In this document: positions 1 to 5,932 of the stretch, in pieces
Position numbering within the stretch: position 1 is the first letter of the stretch
How the letters are laid out: each line of letters starts with the position of its first letter
Assembly: GCA_900552605.1 (NCBI GenBank)
Contig: USAR01000043.1
Location: 1 to 9,251, forward strand
Source: an uncultured Oscillospiraceae bacterium
Lineage (GTDB): Bacteria > Bacillota > Clostridia > Oscillospirales > Acutalibacteraceae
Length of the DNA stretch: 9,251 bases
Direction: 5' to 3'
Made by a program: the position numbers and the translations under genes
Notes under the pieces: generated by a model
What the model saw: the letters and a program-made list of their open reading frames with translations, nothing else
What the model was told of the DNA's origin: nothing
The model's database searches: none

Positions 1-528
1 GCAAGCGCCGCAATACCGCTTGCAAAGGCGTTTGGTGCAAGAGTAATAACCTCAGTTCTTTCCGATGATATAGCAAAAAGCATAGCGCCGCTCGGAGCGG
101 ATATTGTAATCAATTCTAAAACCGAGGATATTGCTGAGGTTTTAAAACAACAGGAGGAAAACGGCACACCGGTTAACGCTGCAATGGATTGCCTTTCGGG
201 CAATGACCTTGGCAGATGTATACCTTATATGGCAAGAGGAGGATATTGGATTATAATTTCAACTCTTGCAGGTGTTGAAACCACCCTTGCGTTGCGTCCG
301 CTTTTAACAAAAGGCTTACACTTGGTCGGCAGTATGTTAAGGAACAAGACTCCCGAGCAAAAGGCAGAAATACTTAATGCTTTGGTTAAAAATGTTTTTC
401 CTAAAATTGAGAGCGGCGAACTAAAAATAAACGTCTGTGCTACATTTCCGCTGGAGCATGCAGAAAAGGCGCACGCTATGCTTGAAAACGGCAAAAATAC
501 AGGTAAGGTTGTTTTAACTGTATGTTGA
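1..528 (+). CDS. NAD(P)H:quinone oxidoreductase, PIG3-like MDR family (5' end outside window)
   Basis: The reading frame is open from base 1 and ends at TGA 526-528, leaving the last 175 residues of a medium-chain dehydrogenase/reductase. The fragment begins inside the Rossmann nucleotide-binding domain: the ASAAIPLAKAFGARVI stretch normally follows the glycine-rich loop, and GADIVIN follows it. The catalytic N-terminal domain is missing. The C-terminal part (LVGSMLRNKTPEQKAEI, then FPLEHAEKAHAML and GKVVLTV) is the pattern of PIG3/TP53I3-type quinone oxidoreductases rather than zinc alcohol dehydrogenases. Such enzymes reduce quinones or related carbonyls with NADPH in the cytoplasm; the substrate here is unknown. 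An internal ATG at 184 is not the start, because conserved sequence precedes it. The stop overlaps the start of the next gene by 7 bases, suggesting an operon. Confidence 0.85.
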   Translation, partial: ASAAIPLAKAFGARVITSVLSDDIAKSIAPLGADIVINSKTEDIAEVLKQQEENGTPVNAAMDCLSGNDLGRCIPYMARGGYWIIISTLAGVETTLALRPLLTKGLHLVGSMLRNKTPEQKAEILNALVKNVFPKIESGELKINVCATFPLEHAEKAHAMLENGKNTGKVVLTVC

Positions 529-1502
529 ATACAGATAATAAATATTCAAGCGGCTTTTCCGTAACGCTGACATCACTTTCGGTTATGCTTTTGTGGGGAT
601 TGCTGTTTCCGCTTGTTAAGATTGGGTACAAAGTATTTGAAACCGACCTTTCTTCAGTACCTGACATACTTATGTTTGCCGGAGCTCGGTTTGCGGTTTG
701 CGGATTATTGCTTACTTTGCTTGCGGTATTTCGCGGACAGAGGCTGAGCTTTAAAGTAAAGTCAAGTCTTTTACCAACTGCGCTTACAGGTGTTTTTGCG
801 GTGCTGCTTCACTATGCCTTTACTTATGTCGGCTTGAGCGTTACCGACAGCGGTAAGGCTGCAATACTTAAGCAGACGGGAGTTTTGTTTTATATTTGCT
901 TTTCATTTTTATTTATTAAAAGCGAGAAATTTTCTGTGCAGAAGCTTATCGGCGCACTGCTTGGTTTTTGCGGAATAATGGCAATTAACGGCGGCGGTTT
1001 AAAATCGGGTCTTACATACGGCGATGTGCTTATCCTTATGGCGTCGGTTTGTACAGTTGCTTCAAACATAACCGTTAAATCCGCAATGAAACAAAATTCA
1101 CCTCTTACAGTGACGGGCACTTCACAGCTTTTCGGCGGAGCGTTGCTTATAATATGTGCCCTTATCGGCGGTGCAAGGTTTCCGAAATTTACAGTTACTT
1201 CCACAGCTGTATTTGCGGTTATATGCGCAGCATCAATGTTGGGCTATACGCTTTGGTATTCTTCTTGCAACAAAGCAGAGCTTTCGGGATTGTTCATTAT
1301 TAAATTTGCAGAGCCCGTTTTTGCTTCAATTTTCGGAGCGCTGATTTTAAAGGAAAATATATTTAGGCTTTCGTTTTTGTTTTCTTTCGTGCTTATCAGC
1401 CTTGGAATAACAGTTGCTGACGGACGGCTTGGTAAATTGTTTTTAAAAAATAAGGGAAATAATACGTCAAACAGAAAATTACCGCCGGAATTGCAAGGAT
1501 AG
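522..1502 (+). CDS. EamA/DMT-family membrane transporter
   Basis: This 326-residue, strongly hydrophobic protein has about ten predicted membrane segments in two EamA-like halves (roughly residues 12-155 and 165-300). That is the usual size and layout of drug/metabolite transporter (RhaT/EamA) permeases. Family-like features include a tryptophan-containing first helix (LLWGLLFPLVK, residues 23-33), ALTGVFAVLLHYAFTYVGL near residues 87-105, and FAEPVFASIFGALILKE near 262-278, the typical 'EPV' segment of the ninth helix. The hydrophilic tail (about 303-326) should be cytoplasmic. Members export amino acids, metabolites or drugs; no substrate can be read from the sequence. The start at 522 overlaps the preceding dehydrogenase by 7 bases. 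Only a weak ribosome site (AAGG near 504-507) is seen, so expression may depend on translational coupling. Confidence 0.88.
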   Translation: MLNTDNKYSSGFSVTLTSLSVMLLWGLLFPLVKIGYKVFETDLSSVPDILMFAGARFAVCGLLLTLLAVFRGQRLSFKVKSSLLPTALTGVFAVLLHYAFTYVGLSVTDSGKAAILKQTGVLFYICFSFLFIKSEKFSVQKLIGALLGFCGIMAINGGGLKSGLTYGDVLILMASVCTVASNITVKSAMKQNSPLTVTGTSQLFGGALLIICALIGGARFPKFTVTSTAVFAVICAASMLGYTLWYSSCNKAELSGLFIIKFAEPVFASIFGALILKENIFRLSFLFSFVLISLGITVADGRLGKLFLKNKGNNTSNRKLPPELQG

Positions 1503-1555
1503 TTGCAATTTGAAATAACCGAGAGCCGCAATGATATAAAGGCGTTATGTTTTTT
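1489..1555 (+). terminator. Possible weak terminator after the transporter gene
   Basis: Two modest hairpins lie here. The first is a perfect 8-bp stem, AATTGCAA (1489-1496) and TTGCAATT (1503-1510), whose six-base loop contains the stop codon of the transporter. The second pairs ATAAC (1515-1519) with GTTAT (1544-1548) and GCC (1525-1527) with GGC (1541-1543), with a bulge, and is followed by six T residues at 1550-1555. Neither is G/C-rich, so termination would be partial. A new promoter just downstream supports a transcription boundary here. Confidence 0.3.
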
Positions 1556-1607
1556 ACTTTCTCAGCTTGGTTGAATTGCTTGTGCATATCAATCTCTTAC
1601 TGTCACT

Positions 1608-1642
1608 ACAAATCAGCACTGTTGAAAAACAAAATGATTTGT
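1608..1642 (+). repeat. Inverted repeat spanning the -35 region of the PNP promoter
   Basis: ACAAATCA at 1608-1615 is exactly matched by its reverse complement TGATTTGT at 1635-1642, with 19 bases between. The pair brackets the -35 box and ends inside the TG of the extended -10. It could be an operator, or chance in A/T-rich DNA. No known regulator consensus was recognised. Confidence 0.35.
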
Positions 1643-1650
1643 GATATCAT
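1622..1650 (+). promoter_or_regulatory. Sigma-A type promoter for the PNP-alkD operon
   Basis: The -35 box TTGAAA lies at 1622-1627, followed by a 17-base spacer and the -10 box TATCAT at 1645-1650. TG at 1642-1643, one base before the -10 box, makes an extended -10. One mismatch from consensus in each box and the optimal spacing make this a good housekeeping promoter. Transcription would start near 1657, leaving a leader of about 28 bases before the ATG at 1685. Confidence 0.7.
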
Positions 1651-1666
1651 AAAACGGAAATGATAT
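1644..1666 (+). repeat. Inverted repeat overlapping the -10 box and start site (candidate operator)
   Basis: ATATCAT (1644-1650) is matched by its reverse complement ATGATAT (1660-1666) with 9 bases between. It covers the -10 box and the expected transcription start, where a repressor would block initiation. The half-site is short and A/T-rich, so chance is possible. Confidence 0.35.
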
Positions 1667-1684
1667 TATGAGAGGTGACAGTTT

Positions 1685-2524
1685 ATGCAAGAAGTATTTT
1701 TGATTTTAAAAAAAGCTGTTGAATACATTTCTGAAAGAATAACAGTTAAGCCGGATATTGCAATTGTGCTTGGCTCAGGGCTTGGTGCATTGGCAAAAAA
1801 GATTGACATTGACACTGAGATCGATTACAGTGAAATTAAAGGTTTTCCAGTGTCAACTGTTTCCGGACACAGCGGCAAGTTTATCTTCGGAAGGCTTGGC
1901 GGTGTCGATGTGGTTTGTATGCAGGGCAGAGTGCATTTTTATGAAGGTTACTCTATGGAACAGGTTGTAATGCCGATTCGTGTTATGGGTATGCTCGGTG
2001 CAAAAGCGGTAATTCTCACAAATGCTGCAGGCGGAATCGCCGACGGCTTTAACGCCGGTGACTTAATGCTTATAACCGACCAAATAGCTACATTTGTTAA
2101 AAATCCGCTTATAGGCGCCAATATCGACGAGCTTGGATTACGCTTTCCGGATATGAGTGAGGTTTATTCAGAAAGGCTTCGCGATGTATGTCAATCTACT
2201 GCAAATGAATTCGGAATAAATCTTAAAAAAGGCATCTATATTCAGCTTAGCGGTCCGTCTTACGAAACGCCTGCCGAAATTAAAATGTGCAAAATTCTCG
2301 GTGCGTCCGCAGTCGGAATGAGCACGGCTTGCGAGGCAATTGCGGCACGTCATATGGGAATGGATGTTTTGGGCGTCTCGCTTATAACAAATCTTGCAGC
2401 AGGTATTCAAAAAACAAAGCTTTCTCACAATGAGGTTAAAGCGGCAGCAGATGAGGCTGAGCCGAAATTCGGCACTCTTATTGAGAAAACTGTAAAGCGT
2501 ATGGGTGAGATGTATGTTCGATGA
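1685..2524 (+). CDS. punA: Purine nucleoside phosphorylase, trimeric (class II) type
   Basis: This 279-residue protein is the usual size for trimeric purine nucleoside phosphorylase, which splits inosine, guanosine and their deoxy forms with phosphate into base and (deoxy)ribose-1-phosphate for purine salvage in the cytoplasm. In order, it shows the phosphate loop LGSGLG (29-34), SGHSGKF (60-66), GRVHFYEGY (81-89, with the active-site histidine H84), TNAAGG (112-117), GPSYETPAE (190-198, with E198 expected to bind the base), VGMST (210-214) and LITNLAAG (233-240), with N236 at the position that selects 6-oxopurines. STACEA replaces the common STVPE after VGMST, a small deviation. The ATG at 1685 is supported by AGAGGTGA at 1671-1678 and by the promoter just upstream. 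Its 3' end overlaps the alkylation repair gene. The orthologue is also named pupG or deoD-like in other annotations. Confidence 0.93.
   Translation: MQEVFLILKKAVEYISERITVKPDIAIVLGSGLGALAKKIDIDTEIDYSEIKGFPVSTVSGHSGKFIFGRLGGVDVVCMQGRVHFYEGYSMEQVVMPIRVMGMLGAKAVILTNAAGGIADGFNAGDLMLITDQIATFVKNPLIGANIDELGLRFPDMSEVYSERLRDVCQSTANEFGINLKKGIYIQLSGPSYETPAEIKMCKILGASAVGMSTACEAIAARHMGMDVLGVSLITNLAAGIQKTKLSHNEVKAAADEAEPKFGTLIEKTVKRMGEMYVR
2504..2509 (+). promoter_or_regulatory. Ribosome binding site that decides the alkD-like start
   Basis: GGTGAG at 2504-2509 stands 4 bases before ATG 2514. The longer frame could start at GTG 2505, but that codon lies inside this site and has no ribosome site of its own upstream. 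ATG 2514 is therefore preferred. Confidence 0.6.
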
Positions 2525-3203
2525 ACAATCTTTAATAGAAACACTCTTTTCGCTTAAAGATGAAAAATATCGTAATTTTCACGCATCGCTTATGCCCACA
2601 GTCAGTAAGGATACAGTGATCGGGGTGCGTGTGCCGCAGTTGAGAAAATTGGCGGCAGAGCTTAAAAGAGACCCTTATGCTGAGGAGTTCTTAAACTCGT
2701 TACCGCATAGATATTATGAGGAAAACAACCTGCACGCTCTGCTTATTTCATCGGAAAAGGATTATGAAAAAACAGTGCTGCTGCTTAATAGCTTTTTGCC
2801 GTATATCAACAATTGGGCAACCTGCGATATAATAAGCCCCAAGGCATTCTCAAAAAGTCCCGATGAGCTTGCACCGCTTGCCGTTAGTTGGGCAAATTCT
2901 TCCGAAACATATACTGCCCGTTTCGGTATTGAAATGCTTATGAAATATTTTTTGAAAGATAAGTATTTAAAGCGGTATTCAGACTGTGTTGCAGAAGTTA
3001 AGCACGATGACTATTATGTTAAAATGATGCAGGCATGGTATTTTGCAACCGCACTTAGTTATCGTTATTCCGACATTTTGCCGTATCTGCAAAAAGGCAT
3101 TATGGAAAAACGGGTGCACAACAAGACCATTCAAAAGGCGGTTGAGAGCTACCGTATAACCGATGAGCAGAAGGCTCAGCTGAGAGCGCTGCGACGCAGG
3201 TAA
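2514..3203 (+). CDS. DNA alkylation repair protein (AlkD family)
   Basis: This is a 229-residue, all-helical, HEAT-repeat-like protein of the AlkC/AlkD glycosylase family, which removes positively charged alkylated bases such as N3- and N7-methylpurines without flipping them. Family marks are GVRVPQLRKLA (37-47), NNWATCD (99-105), ARFGIEMLMKYF (135-146), YVKMMQAWYFATAL (168-181) and VHNKTIQKAVESYRI (201-215). W101, D105, R136 and W175 fit the DNA-contacting Trp-Asp-Arg-Trp set known for Bacillus cereus AlkD (W109, D113, R148, W187 as I recall it), with matching W-D and R-W spacing. It should therefore be active. The start is placed at ATG 2514, overlapping the phosphorylase by 11 bases, which implies translational coupling. 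A start at GTG 2505 would add three residues. The gene ends at TAA 3201-3203, 55 bases before the shared terminator. Confidence 0.9.
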   Translation: MFDEQSLIETLFSLKDEKYRNFHASLMPTVSKDTVIGVRVPQLRKLAAELKRDPYAEEFLNSLPHRYYEENNLHALLISSEKDYEKTVLLLNSFLPYINNWATCDIISPKAFSKSPDELAPLAVSWANSSETYTARFGIEMLMKYFLKDKYLKRYSDCVAEVKHDDYYVKMMQAWYFATALSYRYSDILPYLQKGIMEKRVHNKTIQKAVESYRITDEQKAQLRALRRR

Positions 3204-3258
3204 TTTTGACTGATTTATGAATACAAATAAAACAACTGCAAAACATATAGCAAAGATG

Positions 3259-3296
3259 AAAAGCCGAGCAGACAGCAAAATGTCTGCTCGGCTTTT
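3259..3296. terminator. Bidirectional intrinsic terminator between converging operons
   Basis: A perfect 16-bp stem pairs 3259-3274 with 3281-3296 around the six-base loop GCAAAA. The stem core is GCCGAGCAGACA, and its outer four A:T pairs give a TTTT run on both strands. It lies 55 bases after the alkylation repair stop (+ strand) and 11 bases after the hydA2-like stop (- strand), so it can end both transcripts. The T run is short in both directions, but the stem is long and G/C-rich. Confidence 0.88.
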
Positions 3297-3307
3297 GGTA
3301 TATATGG

Positions 3308-4744
3308 TTATTTTGGTAAATTAAGCACCGCCAGTGCGTCAGCAATAGTTTTTTCATATGCTTCCTTGCCGTATTTATCAACTTCGGCCTTATTTTTCTC
3401 ACCGTGAGTAAGGCAGCCTGCGCCGCCGATACAGCCGCCGACGCACGCCATACCCTCAATAAAGTTGATGTCGGTAAGATTTTTGCTTTTCTTAAGAAGC
3501 GCTACTCTGCATTCCTCAATGCCGTCACAAGAACAGGCGTTAAGGGTAAAGTCTTTGTCGAGTCCCTGTTCCTTAAGAGCTTCTGCAACCGCGTCGGAAA
3601 GTCCGCCGCTTCTTGCAAAAATTCTGCCGAAGTACGATGCATTGTCAAGCACATCTTCTTCGAGAGTGGTTATATCAATATCGCGGCTGTCAAAAAGTGC
3701 CTGAAGCTCCTCAAAGGTCATTGCCGCGTCAATATACGGTTTAATTTCCTCTTTTTGTACTTCGCCTTTTTTTGCAGTGCAAGGTCCGATAAACACAACC
3801 TTTGCTCCCTTGTCGGTTTCTTTAATATATTTTGCAATCGTCGCCATAGGGGAGAGGTTGTGCGAAATGTGCTCTTTCATTTGCGGGAATGCTTTTTCAA
3901 TATAGCTTACAAATGCAGGGCAGCAGGAGCTTGTTAAAAAGCCTTTTTCCACCAGCTCCTTAGATTCGGCTTGCGCCACCATATCGGCACCGAGTGCCGC
4001 CTCAACCACTGTATGGAAACCGAGCTCTTTAAGTCCCGATATAACCTGACCGAGCTTTGCATATGTAAATTGGCTTGAAATTGACGGAGCAACAACAGCA
4101 TAAAGCTTGTATTCTTTATCTTTAACGCTTTTTTTAAGCAAGTCAATAACATTCAGAATATAAGATTTATCCATAATCGCGCCGAACGGGCATTGATAAA
4201 CGCACGCGCCGCAGGAAATACACTTGTCGTTATCAATAGTTGCAGCCTTGTTTTCGTTCATTGAAATAGCCTTGATTTTGCAGGCGTTCTGGCATGGTCT
4301 TTTGCGCGAAACTATTGCGGAATAGGGGCACACTCTTGAGCAGGCGCCGCACTCCTTACATTTGGTTTTATCAATATGCGCAACGTGGTTATCATCGAAA
4401 GTCAGCGCGCCGAAACGGCACACATCTTCACAGCGGTGCGCCAGGCAGCCGCGGCAGGCGTTTGTAACTTCATATCCGCCTACAGGGCACTCGTCGCAAG
4501 CAATTTCAATAACCTCAATAACGTTAGGGTTTTCCATATCGCCGCCCATTGCAATTTTAACTCTCTCTGCAAGAATGGCACGTTCTTTGTAAACACAGCA
4601 ACGCATTGTGGGGGTGTTGCCCGGCACAATGATTTTCGGAATATCCAAAAGATTGTCGTAAAGCGTGTCGTTCCAAGCCTGTCTTGCAACCTCGCGCAAA
4701 ACCTTGTATTTAAGGTGTTGCACCTTGGTATCAAATTTACGCAT
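3308..4744 (-). CDS. hydA2: [FeFe] hydrogenase, group B-like, with N-terminal ferredoxin clusters
   Basis: This 478-residue protein is expected to reduce protons to H2 with electrons from ferredoxin in the cytoplasm. The N-terminal part (about 80-190) is cysteine-rich: C83/C86, C97/C100/C105/C109, the CxxCxxCxxxCP motifs at 129-139 and 175-185, and C151/C155 between. This implies at least two [4Fe-4S] clusters and perhaps a third. The H-cluster domain follows (about 215-445). L1 is TSSCCPAF with proton-relay C274 and ligand C275. L2 is GPCTAKKGE with ligand C322, Gly replacing the Met of MPC. L3 is EGMACVGGCIGGAG with ligands C434 and C438. GPC and GGAG instead of MPC and GGGQP fit group B rather than the classic clostridial enzyme. 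AGAGGTG stands just before ATG 4744, 15 bases after the phosphatase stop. It is the last gene of the operon, before the hairpin at 3259-3296. The symbol follows Ruminococcus albus usage. Confidence 0.88.
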   Translation of the reverse strand: MRKFDTKVQHLKYKVLREVARQAWNDTLYDNLLDIPKIIVPGNTPTMRCCVYKERAILAERVKIAMGGDMENPNVIEVIEIACDECPVGGYEVTNACRGCLAHRCEDVCRFGALTFDDNHVAHIDKTKCKECGACSRVCPYSAIVSRKRPCQNACKIKAISMNENKAATIDNDKCISCGACVYQCPFGAIMDKSYILNVIDLLKKSVKDKEYKLYAVVAPSISSQFTYAKLGQVISGLKELGFHTVVEAALGADMVAQAESKELVEKGFLTSSCCPAFVSYIEKAFPQMKEHISHNLSPMATIAKYIKETDKGAKVVFIGPCTAKKGEVQKEEIKPYIDAAMTFEELQALFDSRDIDITTLEEDVLDNASYFGRIFARSGGLSDAVAEALKEQGLDKDFTLNACSCDGIEECRVALLKKSKNLTDINFIEGMACVGGCIGGAGCLTHGEKNKAEVDKYGKEAYEKTIADALAVLNLPK

Positions 4745-4759
4745 ATCGCACCTCTTTAA

Positions 4760-5932
4760 TTAAAAATAGCTTACTTTGATTCTCTTGCCCATCTTTTTAA
4801 GACAAGCCGAAAGTTCTTCAACAAGATTCATCTTGATGTTAAAGTTAATGGGAAGATCGGGGTTTTGGTGTGCGGGGTTAACCGCACGACCTACATAGAA
4901 ATTTATATCAGTTGCCTCTTCAAACAAAAGCCTGCATATAAGCGAAGCGCCGTCGTGCTTAAAGCCCCATTCCTCGTAACTCTCATTTCCTGCAAGGTAG
5001 TCTTTGGCATATGTTAAAACCTTGTTTATGGTTATAACACCTTCGGTAACCAGATCCACTCCCTCAATTTCCGCAATAGGCGGCACGTCGGATTTTTCAA
5101 AATTGAGGCTCGCTTTAAGCGGCTTGTGCAGGTATTTTGCAGCAATTGATGATGTTGTACCGCCGCAAATGATATGCTTACCCTCTTTTGAAAAGAACAG
5201 TGACATCATTCTGTCACAATCGTCGCGGTTAGATGGGGGACCGAAAAGCAAATTCATCGGCACTCGTTTGCGAACACGCACAACACACGCGGTTGCGTCG
5301 TCTCCCGGGCGATTTCCATAGAGCTTGTTGCACTCATCAATAAGAATTGTTGAGAGGGTTTTTGCAGTATATCCAACAGCGCAAAGCGGCTCAATAAATT
5401 TTATAATATCGTCGCGATTCCAGCCGAAGTTGAAAGCAATGCCTATTCCTGCGTGCGGACAACCGTCACTCATAGCAATAAAAACATCGTCTTCCTGCAG
5501 CTTAACGGAGGAACGGAGTATTTTCTTGCCGCCGATGTTAAGCTCTGTTTTCGGATAATCGTAATTGCTGCCGTCACGTACCAATATAACCTGCGGATTA
5601 TCATATTGAATAATCTCGGCTGTATCGTTATTGATGATATGAATTATTGTGAATGTTGAGTATGCCACACCGCGCACAGAGCAAATAGGAAGCGTTGCGG
5701 CAATGGTTTCAACACAATCCTCAAGCGATAGCCCGTCTGCCATCATTGTTGAAATGATTTTTGAAGTGAGCGTTGAAAGAATACTTGCTTTAACGCCGCT
5801 GCCAAGTCCGTCGGCAAGCACAATAACGGTTGAATTTTCGTTTTGTTCAACAATGTCAACGTGGTCGCCGCAAAGCTGCTCACCCTCGTGATTTATGCTT
5901 TTATATCCGATATCGGCACACAAATTATTCAT
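4760..5932 (-). CDS. SpoIIE/PP2C-type protein phosphatase with extra C-terminal domain
   Basis: Residues 1-225 form a SpoIIE-like PPM phosphatase domain, predicted to remove phosphate from serine or threonine of a protein partner. Metal-binding acids are in place: GDHVDI (D24), LADGLGSGVKAS (D41 with the G/S-rich turn), MSDGCPHAG (D156) and GDDATACVV (D211/D212). All the core PPM aspartates therefore appear present and the domain should be active. Residues about 226-390 form a second domain I cannot assign; it contains ICGGTTSSIAAKYL (255-268) and ends in a basic helix-strand segment. There is no membrane segment or signal peptide. The start ATG 5932 overlaps the HydS-type stop by 8 bases (ATGAATAA), so the two are probably translated in a coupled way and made in similar amounts. 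PPM phosphatases are known neighbours of group C sensory hydrogenases, supporting a role in passing on the HydS signal. The target is unknown. Confidence 0.87.
   Translation of the reverse strand: MNNLCADIGYKSINHEGEQLCGDHVDIVEQNENSTVIVLADGLGSGVKASILSTLTSKIISTMMADGLSLEDCVETIAATLPICSVRGVAYSTFTIIHIINNDTAEIIQYDNPQVILVRDGSNYDYPKTELNIGGKKILRSSVKLQEDDVFIAMSDGCPHAGIGIAFNFGWNRDDIIKFIEPLCAVGYTAKTLSTILIDECNKLYGNRPGDDATACVVRVRKRVPMNLLFGPPSNRDDCDRMMSLFFSKEGKHIICGGTTSSIAAKYLHKPLKASLNFEKSDVPPIAEIEGVDLVTEGVITINKVLTYAKDYLAGNESYEEWGFKHDGASLICRLLFEEATDINFYVGRAVNPAHQNPDLPINFNIKMNLVEELSACLKKMGKRIKVSYF

Noticed and set aside
1396..1587. Small - strand frame over the transporter end and the following gap
   Set aside because: It is mostly antisense to the transporter, has no family resemblance and no convincing ribosome site.
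3404..3937. 177-residue + strand frame opposite the hydA2-like gene
   Set aside because: It lies wholly on the opposite strand of conserved H-cluster coding sequence, shows no recognisable domain and has no convincing ribosome site.
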